A stretch of DNA of 64,000 bases from VRUE01 sp963817905 (GTDB taxonomy: Bacteria > Actinomycetota > Thermoleophilia > Solirubrobacterales > 70-9). Below are positions 32,915 through 40,900 of this stretch, piece after piece. Under the pieces are notes generated by a model. It saw only the letters and a list, made by a program, of their open reading frames with translations. It ran no database searches and had not been told where the DNA came from. Position 1 is the first letter of the stretch, and each line of letters opens with the position of its first letter. The stretch lies in contig CAWFPS010000003.1 of NCBI GenBank assembly GCA_963817905.1, positions 1,054,001-1,118,000 on the forward strand. The letters are read 5' to 3'. The position numbers and the translations under genes are program-made.

Positions 32915-33346
32915 ATGGACTTCCTCCTTCTCTTGGTCATTCCTGCAACCACGGCCCTCGTGTGGTTCTTGGTCGTTCATGGCTTCAGCCCCAGAAGGGA
33001 CTTTCCCGCGAGGGTCTCTCACGAGGTCCGCGTCATCGCTGGTGCTGTATCGCCGGCGCGCGACCTCGCCGCGACTTTGCCCCGCCGCGACGCCGCGCGA
33101 AGGGCCCGCCTCGACCGCCATTTCGGCTACGAGCGCGACCGCAGGCCGAGCTACCAGCCCGATCTAAGCGAGGAGCGGGCGGCCCAGTTGCGCCCGGTTC
33201 AGGTCATCCACGTAAAGAGCGTGGCCGAACGGGAGGCGCTCAGCGAGGGCGCGCCGAAGCATCTGAAGGTGGTCTTCATCGAAGAGGAAGACCCAGAGGT
33301 GAGAGTTACGGTGCCGCTGCCTCGACCGCGGCCGGGACGCAGTTAG
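32915..33346 (+). CDS. small membrane-anchored hypothetical protein
   Basis: One N-terminal transmembrane helix ('FLLLLVIPATTALVWFLVVHGF') is followed by a basic, cytosolic tail of about 110 residues with 'VQVIHVKSVAEREALSEGAP' and 'LKVVFIEEEDPEVRV'. It lies directly before the protein kinase gene on the same strand, with 5 bp between the annotated stop and start, and may partner it. No family recognised. Confidence 0.5.
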   Translation: MDFLLLLVIPATTALVWFLVVHGFSPRRDFPARVSHEVRVIAGAVSPARDLAATLPRRDAARRARLDRHFGYERDRRPSYQPDLSEERAAQLRPVQVIHVKSVAEREALSEGAPKHLKVVFIEEEDPEVRVTVPLPRPRPGRS

Positions 33347-33351
33347 ACCAT

Positions 33352-35418
33352 TTGGGCCCGGCGCCGCCGAGCGACAGAGCTTTGATCCCTCGCTCCTCAC
33401 CGAACCTGCCGCCGTACGTGTGGCATCACCACGTGCATACCGAGAAGGCAGGCGAGAGCCTCTACTTCTGGCGTGTGGGTTTCGACCCGATCTATGAACG
33501 GGACATGGTCCAGGCAGCGATCCGCGAAGCCTGCAACCGCCACGACGTTGGCGGGCTGATCGCATACGAGCTCCTGGGGGTCTACGACATCCTGCTGCGG
33601 GTCTGGCTGCCGGAGGGCTGCAGCTTCGATGACATGCACCAGACCATGACCGACGAGCTTGCGCCCGCGGGGCTGGCAATCCTCGACCCCTTTCAAGTCA
33701 ACTACATGGTTCGCCACTGGCCGTTCCATGTGAACGGTGAGCAGCAGAATCCGAGCGACCCGGCCCTGCACAATCTGAGCGCCGATACGATCGAGCAGGT
33801 CGACAACCGCTTTGAGCAAGTAGATGAGGAAAAGCTTGTCGACCTCGAAGGCAAGTGGTTGCTCTCGCGACGCTCCAACGAGGATCAGGTAGAGGTGGCG
33901 GACCCGCAGTCTCCGGGGATCAAGTTCATGATGACCGTGAGCGCCAAGGACGGGCTGGAGGTCTCCGAGATGGAGCGCCTGGAGTCGAAGATCGCGGAGA
34001 TCCTCGACGGTGTGAAAGGGATTTCGCAGCGCTCGCTATACGCGGGCTCCGGCTTCGGGCACTTCCTGATCTTGGGTCGGGCAGGCTATGAAGCCGAGTC
34101 CTACCACGCGCTGCAGGGAGAACTGATCAGCCGCCTCAACGCCGCCGAGCTGCGGGAGGAGTTTGGCACCCGAACCTCGAGTCACCTGACTGGACAGCGC
34201 GGCTACAGCATCGTCAGCGAGAAGCTCTCCGGCCGAAAGCCCCAACGGCTGCGTCTGCCCTTGCCCGCGTCGCTGAAAAGGGCCGAGGAGATGGGTGTGA
34301 TGGCCGCCGGAACCCGGATCTCCGGACGATTCGAGATCAAGGATTATCTCGGCAAAGGCGGGTTCGCCGAGGTCTACCGAGTCCACGATCACTATGAAGG
34401 AGTCGATCGAGCACTGAAGCTCTTCCATTCCACGGACCCGAGGATGGCCAAGCGGGAGATCGCGGCACTGCGAAAGGTCAAGCACCCGAACATTGCCGCT
34501 TTCAAGTGGAACGACGTTCACGGATCGCGGCAATTCATCGTCTTTGAGTTTGTCGACGGTGCTCCGCTGCACCGAATCGAGAAAGTTTCGCTCGAGCAGG
34601 GGATCTCGATCGTGATCGAGGTGCTCTCGGCACTGGAGGCCCTTCATCCAGACGACGAGCGCATTGCCAAGCTGCAAGCAGAGGCCGCCAAAGGCTCGAT
34701 TTCTCAAGAGCTCTACGACGAGCTCGAGGAGCTGAAAGCTGCCGGCCTCATCCACCGGGACATCAAGCCGGAGAACATCATGATCGGGCGCGATGGTCGG
34801 GTGGTGCTGGTCGACTTCAACATCGCCTCGCCTGCCCGCGAGGGAAGCAGCACGCTCTCGGGGACTCCGGAATTCTTCGCGCCCGACGCCGGGATGGAGC
34901 ACTGGGACCCCGCGGACGATCTTTTCTCCTGCGGCATCGTTCTCTTCAAACTGGTGACTGGCGAGCACCCCTATCCCAACGCCCGGCCGGTCGCCGGCAT
35001 CGAGCCGTTTGACCCTCGCGAGTTCGTGGCGGATCTGCCAGAAAGCTTGGCCCGCGTCATGGTCAAGAGCTGCCGGCCGCTGCGCCAGGAACGCTATGGG
35101 ACTGCCCGAGAGATGCGGCGCGCTCTCGAAACCGAGCTCTTGGCGTTGAAGGGTGGGGGCGAAACGGCTCAGGCATTGGTCAAGTTCCGCTCCTCGCGAA
35201 CCAGGCTGGGTATTTCCGTAGACGAAATGGCGCAAGCGTCGGGAATGGACGAGAAGCGAATTACGCGCCTTGAGAGCGGCGAGACGACCGCCAGTCCGGC
35301 GGAGGTCCTGGTGTTGATGAACTCGCTGATCGAGGTGGGGGAGCTAGTGCGACGCTTCCCGAGCGCAGATGGCAAGAGGGAGCACGGCCCAAACGGGCTT
35401 GGCCCGCCGCCAGCCTGA
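33352..35418 (+). CDS. Ser/Thr protein kinase with N-terminal sensor and C-terminal HTH
   Basis: The start is uncertain: TTG 33352 or TTG 33382, because the open frame before it overlaps the upstream gene. About 300 residues of two similar alpha/beta units (each with a 'LYFWRVGFD'- or 'KFMMTVSAK'-like strand) precede the kinase. The kinase has a glycine loop 'LGKGGFAEVY' (about 334), 'RALKLF' lysine, 'LIHRDIKPENIM' (about 467) and 'VDFNIAS' where DFG is expected (about 487). The last 80 residues hold an Xre-like HTH ('LGISVDEMAQASGMDEKRIT'). The combination suggests a kinase that senses a signal and touches DNA, possibly in defence. The DFN variant may alter activity. Confidence 0.75.
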   Translation: MGPAPPSDRALIPRSSPNLPPYVWHHHVHTEKAGESLYFWRVGFDPIYERDMVQAAIREACNRHDVGGLIAYELLGVYDILLRVWLPEGCSFDDMHQTMTDELAPAGLAILDPFQVNYMVRHWPFHVNGEQQNPSDPALHNLSADTIEQVDNRFEQVDEEKLVDLEGKWLLSRRSNEDQVEVADPQSPGIKFMMTVSAKDGLEVSEMERLESKIAEILDGVKGISQRSLYAGSGFGHFLILGRAGYEAESYHALQGELISRLNAAELREEFGTRTSSHLTGQRGYSIVSEKLSGRKPQRLRLPLPASLKRAEEMGVMAAGTRISGRFEIKDYLGKGGFAEVYRVHDHYEGVDRALKLFHSTDPRMAKREIAALRKVKHPNIAAFKWNDVHGSRQFIVFEFVDGAPLHRIEKVSLEQGISIVIEVLSALEALHPDDERIAKLQAEAAKGSISQELYDELEELKAAGLIHRDIKPENIMIGRDGRVVLVDFNIASPAREGSSTLSGTPEFFAPDAGMEHWDPADDLFSCGIVLFKLVTGEHPYPNARPVAGIEPFDPREFVADLPESLARVMVKSCRPLRQERYGTAREMRRALETELLALKGGGETAQALVKFRSSRTRLGISVDEMAQASGMDEKRITRLESGETTASPAEVLVLMNSLIEVGELVRRFPSADGKREHGPNGLGPPPA

Positions 35419-35539
35419 TCCGGGCTCGGACGTTCGGCTCGCCCACACAGCTAATTCCTATCGGTGCCCGCGATCCGGTCGACCACGGAAGGCAGAGACG
35501 TTCGGCCAACGCGCTCTTCCAGACACCGCGTCGCACCCG

Positions 35540-35730
35540 CTAGAGCAGATGGCCTGCCAACCACAGGGCGGCGCCCAGGAGGACGAGGAGGAGCCCGTTG
35601 GCGTCGCCGGTACGACGAGTCCTACCGAACCGTCGACGACGACAAGGGCGCCCACCCAGCGCGTCAGCAGGCTGCCGAGGAACCAGATGCCGCCGAGTAT
35701 GAGGATCGCCACCCCGATGGCCGAAGTCAT
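35540..35730 (-). pseudogene. frameshifted small membrane protein
   Basis: From ATG 35730, which overlaps the integrase stop (ATGA), the frame reads 'IGVAILILGGIWFLGSLL' and a second hydrophobic stretch. It then runs into Ser/Pro-rich nonsense. One base shift near 35620 restores 'NGLLLVLLGAALWLAGHLL' followed by a stop at 35540. The recovered 60-odd-residue protein would have two or three membrane helices. I read it as a small gene with one indel. A sequencing error is the alternative. The bases between it and the kinase stop (35419-35539) hold nothing recognisable. Confidence 0.4.
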
Positions 35731-37034
35731 GATCCCGGCTCTTCCGCCGTCAGCGACTCGCTCGGTATCGCGTCTACATCCTCGCCCTGCACGAGTGCCT
35801 TCAACCTCGCCCGCTCCGCCTTGCCGCGGCGCATCAGGTGGGTGTAGACGCGCAGGGTAAAGGCCGGATGGGCGTGACCGAGCTGGGTCATCACCGAGGC
35901 GGGGTCCTCGCCGGTGGCGACCAGGATCGAGGCGAAGGTGTGGCGCAGCTTGTGGGTCGTGAGGCCGCGCGGGAGCGAGGGCTGCCCGCGCTTTGCCAGC
36001 AGCTCGTCGGCCCGCTTGATGGCCAGGCCGAGCGTGCGACTGCGCAGGTTGTGGCGGTCCCTGCGCCCGCCGGTCGCGGTCGGAAAGACGAGGTCGTCGG
36101 GGCCGGAGCGGTAGGCGTTCGCCTTGTGGGTGGCGAGGGTGTCGCGCAGGACCGGCAGGAGATCGATCTCTCGAAGGCCCGCCTGGGTCTTGGAGCGGCC
36201 GATGATGATTCGCCCGTTGGCGAGGTCGACGTCGCGCCAGAGCAGGTTGCATAGCTCTTCGGCGCGCGGGCCGGCGAAGAGCAGGGTCGAGATCACCGCC
36301 ACCCTGCCCTCGGAGCGCCGCTGCGGGCTTCGGTCAAGCGCGGCGCAGGCGTCGAGCAGCGCCTGGATCTGCTCGACCGTGTCGAGGTGGACAGGAGCGT
36401 GCTTGGGTTCGGGGAGGCGGCGCCGTCGCCCTTCGGCGGGGTTGCGGTCGATGTGCCCGTACTCGACCGCGATCGAGAGCACCCAGGAGAGGAGCTTCAG
36501 CGTCTTGTTGATCGAGGCGGCGTTGAGCGGTCGACGCGGCCGGCCGCGGTCATCAAGCTTGGGCTTGCGGCGCTCGATCGCCCGCCGGATCGACTCCGCC
36601 TCCTCGACCTTGTTGGCGCGGTAGGCGTCGACCGCTTCCACGTCGATCTCAGCAAGCGGCCAATCGGCGAAGTAGGGCAGCAGATGCGAAAGGCACCAAT
36701 GCATGATCCGGAGGTAGCTGGCGCTGACCTCGCCCTCGCGCTGGGCAATCACCCGCTGCGCGAAGGGACCGAAGAGCAGATCGCCCTCGGCGCCTTCGCC
36801 TCGCTCTTCGACGCGACGGCGCCGCGTCGGCGGAACCCAGAGACCGCGGCGCACGTCGGCCATCACGTTCGCCAGCTCTTCCTCGGCGCGCTTGCGGTTC
36901 CAGCCTTCGGTCTCCAGCCCGAGCGTCAGGTACTGGCGTTCACCGTATGCGCGGAAGCGGAGCGCGTAACCGCGCCCGCTCTTCCAGTGACGCTCAACCA
37001 CCTGGCCTTCCGATCTACGAGCCATTCCGATCAC
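35727..37034 (-). CDS. tyrosine recombinase / integrase of tRNA-Val element
   Basis: The 435-residue enzyme has an AP2-like N-terminal arm-binding region, a core-binding domain (about 90-200) and a catalytic domain with R in 'FAGPRAEELCNLLW' (about 255), K in 'SKTQAGLREIDL', 'THKLRHTFAS' (about 361), 'LGHAHP' and Tyr in 'FTLRVYTHL' (about 396). It shows little similarity to the tRNA-Asp island integrase outside the active site. The excisionase-like gene follows upstream, as in many integrative elements. It is the only integrase in the 36-kb composite island. Confidence 0.92.
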   Translation of the reverse strand: MIGMARRSEGQVVERHWKSGRGYALRFRAYGERQYLTLGLETEGWNRKRAEEELANVMADVRRGLWVPPTRRRRVEERGEGAEGDLLFGPFAQRVIAQREGEVSASYLRIMHWCLSHLLPYFADWPLAEIDVEAVDAYRANKVEEAESIRRAIERRKPKLDDRGRPRRPLNAASINKTLKLLSWVLSIAVEYGHIDRNPAEGRRRRLPEPKHAPVHLDTVEQIQALLDACAALDRSPQRRSEGRVAVISTLLFAGPRAEELCNLLWRDVDLANGRIIIGRSKTQAGLREIDLLPVLRDTLATHKANAYRSGPDDLVFPTATGGRRDRHNLRSRTLGLAIKRADELLAKRGQPSLPRGLTTHKLRHTFASILVATGEDPASVMTQLGHAHPAFTLRVYTHLMRRGKAERARLKALVQGEDVDAIPSESLTAEEPGS

Positions 37035-37127
37035 CTCCTGGTCCGAGGCGCCGGAGGCAAGGCTGGCGCGGACGCCATGCGACGCCGGGTACGCCGGTCG
37101 CCGCTAGGCTGATCATCGCGTCGAAGT

Positions 37128-37553
37128 TCATACCTTCGGCGCCGGGCCGGGGGCGTTTGCGCGCCGCCCGGCCGTTTTGTTTTGCCCGACGACAATACCT
37201 CTCCGTCGCGGCGAAAGCGAGCGACCGCGTGGATCGGCGGCAATCGCTGTAGATCCCAGTCCAGAGCCGGTTTGCGAGCTGCTCAACGCGGCGATCCGCT
37301 CGCTCACCTCGGCGAGATCGAAGCGCAGCCGCGGGCGCTCTCCGGCGCCTATCTTGCGAGCGCCCAACTCCTCGGCGTGGGCGTAGACCCACGAGCGCTC
37401 GACGGCGCACCACCGCGCGACTTCGGTTGCGGTCACCAGCCGCGGCCGCGGTCGTGCAGGGCGTGCCGTGCGCCTCGACTGAAGGATCTCGGCGACGCGA
37501 CTCACGATCGCCTCGATCTCGCCCGGCGTGAGCTTCACCTCGTAGACCGCCAC
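37128..37553 (-). CDS. excisionase-like helix-turn-helix protein
   Basis: The middle of this 141-residue protein ('RLVTATEVARWCAVERSWVYAHAEELGARKIG', read in parts) is an excisionase/AlpA-type winged helix that ends in the typical 'RPRLRFDLAEV' wing. It begins with a helical 'LTPGEIEAIVSRVAEIL' and ends in a basic tail. The gene lies 93 bp upstream of the integrase and 1 bp from the replication-relaxation gene. The likely role is directing excision or regulating the element. Confidence 0.72.
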   Translation of the reverse strand: MAVYEVKLTPGEIEAIVSRVAEILQSRRTARPARPRPRLVTATEVARWCAVERSWVYAHAEELGARKIGAGERPRLRFDLAEVSERIAALSSSQTGSGLGSTAIAADPRGRSLSPRRRGIVVGQNKTAGRRANAPGPAPKV

Positions 37554-37554
37554 T

Positions 37555-38460
37555 TCAGTCCCCCTCCCGCTTCTTCCGCGGCTCCTTCCCGAGCCAGTCG
37601 ACCTGCTTGCCGGGATCGCCGGCTCCGACGAAGATCGGCGCGAACGGGCCGCGCTCCTCCAAGTCCTCCAGCAGGCAGATCGAGATCCGCACCTCGCGGG
37701 TGCGGGCGACCAGCGGGTTGCTCCGTAGTAGCGCGATCACGCTTTTGCGGCGTCGCTCCAAGGCGGCCCGCGGAGCCCCGGCAAGCACGCAGTAAACGGC
37801 CGGGAAGCGCGGGTAGTACGTGCGCCAAGTCGGCTCGCCATCGGCACCCGCCGCCCGGTACAGCTCTGCGTAGGCGGCCAGCTCGACGACGAGGCGGTCG
37901 ACCGAGAGGGTCGCGCGGTCGAGCTCGAGGAAGCGCTGCTCGAGGGCGACGCGCCCGTCCTCGCCTCGCAGGTAGGTGAGCACCGCGTCGGCGATCAGCG
38001 TCCGGCGCCTGCGGCCCCGGCCGCGCGACAAGGGATGCGCCACCTCGTGGCGCCAGGAGAGCGGCCCGAACTCATCGTCCCGCTCCCGCGCCGCCCGTAG
38101 GAAGCAGATGCCTGCATCGTTGACGGCGAGCGTGTGCGCCTGCAGTTGGCCGGCCACCTCGCTGCCCTCCAGCGGGCGCGGTGTCGCCTCGAGGGCGTGT
38201 GCCTCGCGGGCCATCCGCACCCCGCGCTCGGTGGCGAACCAGAGGCGCCTGCCGGTGCGCGGCGGCTGGACCGACTCGACGAGGCCCGCGTCTCGTAGCC
38301 GGGCGAGCACGCTCTGGGTCCAGCGGATGCGATTGTCGGGGAAATGGATGGCCCGGACCTGCGCCGTACAGAGGACACGGTGCTGGGCGAGCGAGGCGAC
38401 GACCTCACCCGCCGTTTCCGGCAGCTCAGTCTCCCGGCGGCGGATTGTCTCAGTCGCCAT
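37555..38460 (-). CDS. replication-relaxation family protein
   Basis: The start was taken at ATG 38460, giving 301 residues and overlapping the end of the ATPase gene by 11 bp. The frame extends further but overlaps more. The N-terminal winged helix ('VASLAQHRVLCTAQVRAIHF', 'RLRDAGLVESVQPPRTG') and the block 'LAVNDAGICFLRA', 'HEVAHPL' and 'LIADAVLTYLRGEDG' fit the replication-relaxation family. These proteins are found with the FtsK/TraG-like ATPase in actinobacterial integrative elements and are thought to help plasmid-type replication or DNA processing. The 'IADAVLTYL' acidic site resembles a restriction-fold nuclease. Confidence 0.72.
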   Translation of the reverse strand: MATETIRRRETELPETAGEVVASLAQHRVLCTAQVRAIHFPDNRIRWTQSVLARLRDAGLVESVQPPRTGRRLWFATERGVRMAREAHALEATPRPLEGSEVAGQLQAHTLAVNDAGICFLRAARERDDEFGPLSWRHEVAHPLSRGRGRRRRTLIADAVLTYLRGEDGRVALEQRFLELDRATLSVDRLVVELAAYAELYRAAGADGEPTWRTYYPRFPAVYCVLAGAPRAALERRRKSVIALLRSNPLVARTREVRISICLLEDLEERGPFAPIFVGAGDPGKQVDWLGKEPRKKREGD

Positions 38461-40729
38461 CGTTTCCTCCGTCGAGCCAGAAGGGATCGTCCGAGGGTCC
38501 GCCCTTGTCGCCACCGCCCGGTTGCGAAGCGGACCCTTCGAGGTGAGCCTGGATGCGATCGTCGAGCGTTTCGAGATGCTCGATCACCTGCGCGGCCTCG
38601 GTCCGCGGCGCGGCTTCGGGCACCTCTACTCCCCGACCAGACCCGGGCTCGGAGTGAACGTCCTCGACCCTGATCCCCTGCAACCCGAAGGGCCGGCTGA
38701 GGTCGCCTTCGTGGGTGACCTGGGCGATGAAGCGGAAGCGCGGCAGCCTCGCCATCACGGTGCTGTTCAGCTCCCCGCCCCACTCTTTGGTCAACAGCGC
38801 AGCCGCGTGAGAGTTGAGCGCAGTCGTCAGCAGGTGGGAGCGATTGGTCGTGAGTGCGTTCAGCGTCTGCGGGCTCAGCCGCTCGGGGTTCTGGTTGAGC
38901 AGCACCGCGCGCAGCCCGAACTTGGCGCTCTGCTCGAGTAGGCCGGCAAGGCTGCCGGAGCGGCCGGCGTCGAAGCTCTGCACCTCATCGAGGAAGACCC
39001 AGAAGGGCTTGCGCCTGCCGGGCGCCAGCCCCGCCCGACCCCGTGCCGAGTGCAGCAGATCGAAGACGATCAGGTTGGCGATCAGCCGGTCGAGCGCACC
39101 ACCCGAGCCGGGGCAGACGAGGACGATCTGGCCCTCGTCCATCGCCTTGCGCACCCGATAGGTGCTCTCGCTCTGGCCGAGTAGCGTCGTGGTCGAGGGA
39201 AAGGCGCGCAGACGGTCGACCATGTTCGTCAGCGGCGTAACCGCCTCGGCGGCGAGCAGCGGGAAGCGGTGCTCCCAGAAGCGCTGGGAGGCACGCGGCA
39301 GGAAGGGCATGGCGGCCGCGCGCCAGCGCTCGTCGGAGAGCAGCGTGGGGAGCTGGAAGATCGTCGGCGCCAGCTCGTCGGGCAGCACCTTGGCGATCGA
39401 GACAAGGGCGGTGGCGGCCTGGGTGGTGAGGTTGATGGCGCGCGTCGATCGCTCGCCCCACTCCAGGGCAGTGGAGAAGGCGTCAACGATCGCCTCGACC
39501 CGCTCCTCGCCGTCGCCGCCTCCGCCCAGCTCAAAGAGGTTCCACCCGGGCAGGGCGGAGGAGCTGCCCGGGCCGAGGTCGATTTCGACCACCTTGCTGC
39601 GCAGCTCCGGCTCGTCCAGGTAGGGCCTGATCCGCGCCAGCGCGTCGCCGTGAGGATCGAGGAAGAGACCGCCGTGGCCGGAGCGCACGACGTGGACGAA
39701 CTGGGCGACAGCCAACTCGGTCTTGCCGTATCGCGAGCGCCCGGCGATGTAGGAGAAGAAGGTGTCGGCGGTGCGTACGCCGACGATCCGCCCGTTGCCG
39801 TTGGAACCGATCCGACCCAGCGGAATCAGGTCCGCCTTGTCCTTCTCGAAGGTCGGCAGCTTCGGCGGAGCGCCCAGCAGCGTTCCGGCGCGCACCACGT
39901 TCTCGGTATTGCAGTGGACGTTCGGCGGCTTCAGGAAGCCGGCCAGCTCGCTGGCGGTGAGGGCCATCTGCCGGCCCGGGCGGAAGCGACCGCTGTCCAT
40001 GCGACGGTCGAAGCTCCTTCGTAGCGGCGGCCGGTCAGAGCCGAGGAAGGCAAAGCCGAGCGAGACGCCGCGGGCGCGGAACCAGTTCTGCGCGCCGAAG
40101 ATCTCGAACCCGCCGAGCACGCGCTGCATCGCCGCCTTGGCGCCGGCCCGGTTCACGGCTCGGCAGCGGATCAGCACCTGCGCCTCGAACAGCGCTCCGG
40201 ACTCGCGCAGTTTCGCGTCGAGCGCCTCGTTGATCATCCGCTGCTCGAGCAACTGGTCGGGACCGGGACGACCTCTGTCCCGCTGGGGACCGTCGAGCCG
40301 TTCGCGAAGGGTGCGAGGTTCGCCGTAGCGGCGACGCGCCTGGCGTTGCAGGCCGCGGCGCAGACCCGTGCGCCGCCGGCCGGTGGCGGGCAACAGGTCG
40401 ATGCAGATGCTGAGTCCCTCCCCGGCCTCGGGGCGAAGCGCTTCCAAGGCGGCGGCGAAGGGACGCAACGGATCGGGGTCGAGCGAGAGGCGTGCCAGAG
40501 GCTCGAGGCCCTTGCGGCCGAGGACCAGCTCGGTGCGAGCGGTCGCCAGGTCCCTCCCTTCGGGGCGCTTGCCGAGCACCTCCTCGGGATCGCGCAGCTC
40601 GATGCCCTCGTAGGTGGCGTCCGGTGGCGCGATTGCGCCTTCCAGGATGCGAGTTGCAGCGTTCGGATGTGCGTTTGGACCTACGACGGGACGTGCGATG
40701 AGATGAGGCTGAAAAATTTTCATAGTCAC
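38450..40729 (-). CDS. TraG/VirD4-like DNA-transfer ATPase
   Basis: The 759-residue protein carries Walker A 'AGRSRYGKTELA' (about 329), Walker B 'FWVFLDEVQSF' (about 578), and the FtsK/TraG-like surroundings 'GGLFLDPHGDALARI' and 'LRAVLLNQNPERLSP'. No membrane segment is visible. The N-terminal 250 residues are Arg-rich and may bind DNA or partners. In actinobacterial integrative elements this protein type is paired with the replication-relaxation protein, as here. It probably moves the element's DNA between cells or between compartments. Segment B therefore looks like an element with transfer capacity, but I find no full relaxase in it. Confidence 0.78.
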   Translation of the reverse strand: MTMKIFQPHLIARPVVGPNAHPNAATRILEGAIAPPDATYEGIELRDPEEVLGKRPEGRDLATARTELVLGRKGLEPLARLSLDPDPLRPFAAALEALRPEAGEGLSICIDLLPATGRRRTGLRRGLQRQARRRYGEPRTLRERLDGPQRDRGRPGPDQLLEQRMINEALDAKLRESGALFEAQVLIRCRAVNRAGAKAAMQRVLGGFEIFGAQNWFRARGVSLGFAFLGSDRPPLRRSFDRRMDSGRFRPGRQMALTASELAGFLKPPNVHCNTENVVRAGTLLGAPPKLPTFEKDKADLIPLGRIGSNGNGRIVGVRTADTFFSYIAGRSRYGKTELAVAQFVHVVRSGHGGLFLDPHGDALARIRPYLDEPELRSKVVEIDLGPGSSSALPGWNLFELGGGGDGEERVEAIVDAFSTALEWGERSTRAINLTTQAATALVSIAKVLPDELAPTIFQLPTLLSDERWRAAAMPFLPRASQRFWEHRFPLLAAEAVTPLTNMVDRLRAFPSTTTLLGQSESTYRVRKAMDEGQIVLVCPGSGGALDRLIANLIVFDLLHSARGRAGLAPGRRKPFWVFLDEVQSFDAGRSGSLAGLLEQSAKFGLRAVLLNQNPERLSPQTLNALTTNRSHLLTTALNSHAAALLTKEWGGELNSTVMARLPRFRFIAQVTHEGDLSRPFGLQGIRVEDVHSEPGSGRGVEVPEAAPRTEAAQVIEHLETLDDRIQAHLEGSASQPGGGDKGGPSDDPFWLDGGNDGD

Positions 40730-40780
40730 CTAAGTAGCTCCGTGACCATGAGGAGTCAAACCGGCCTATCCCGCCACCCG

Positions 40781-40810
40781 TAATCCCCGCGTATCCCCGC
40801 TAATCCACGC
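40781..40810. repeat. three tandem 10-bp iteron-like repeats
   Basis: The units taatccccgc, gtatccccgc and taatccacgc are head to tail, 52 bp upstream of the ATPase start in the gap 40730-40900. Short tandem repeats of this kind can be binding sites for a replication or transfer protein, or an operator. Function is not shown. Confidence 0.45.
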
Positions 40811-40900
40811 ACATATCCGTTAGGAAACTTTTAGATTCGGTCGAGATGAAGCAGTGAAGGCTCGGGGCGAATTGATCCGGCAGCCGTCTGCCATGATCGC

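Noticed and set aside
35458..36252. Long minus-strand frame of 264 codons over the integrase 3' end
   Set aside because: Arg/Pro-rich shadow of the integrase; only its last part overlaps the small membrane-protein frame, which is listed separately.
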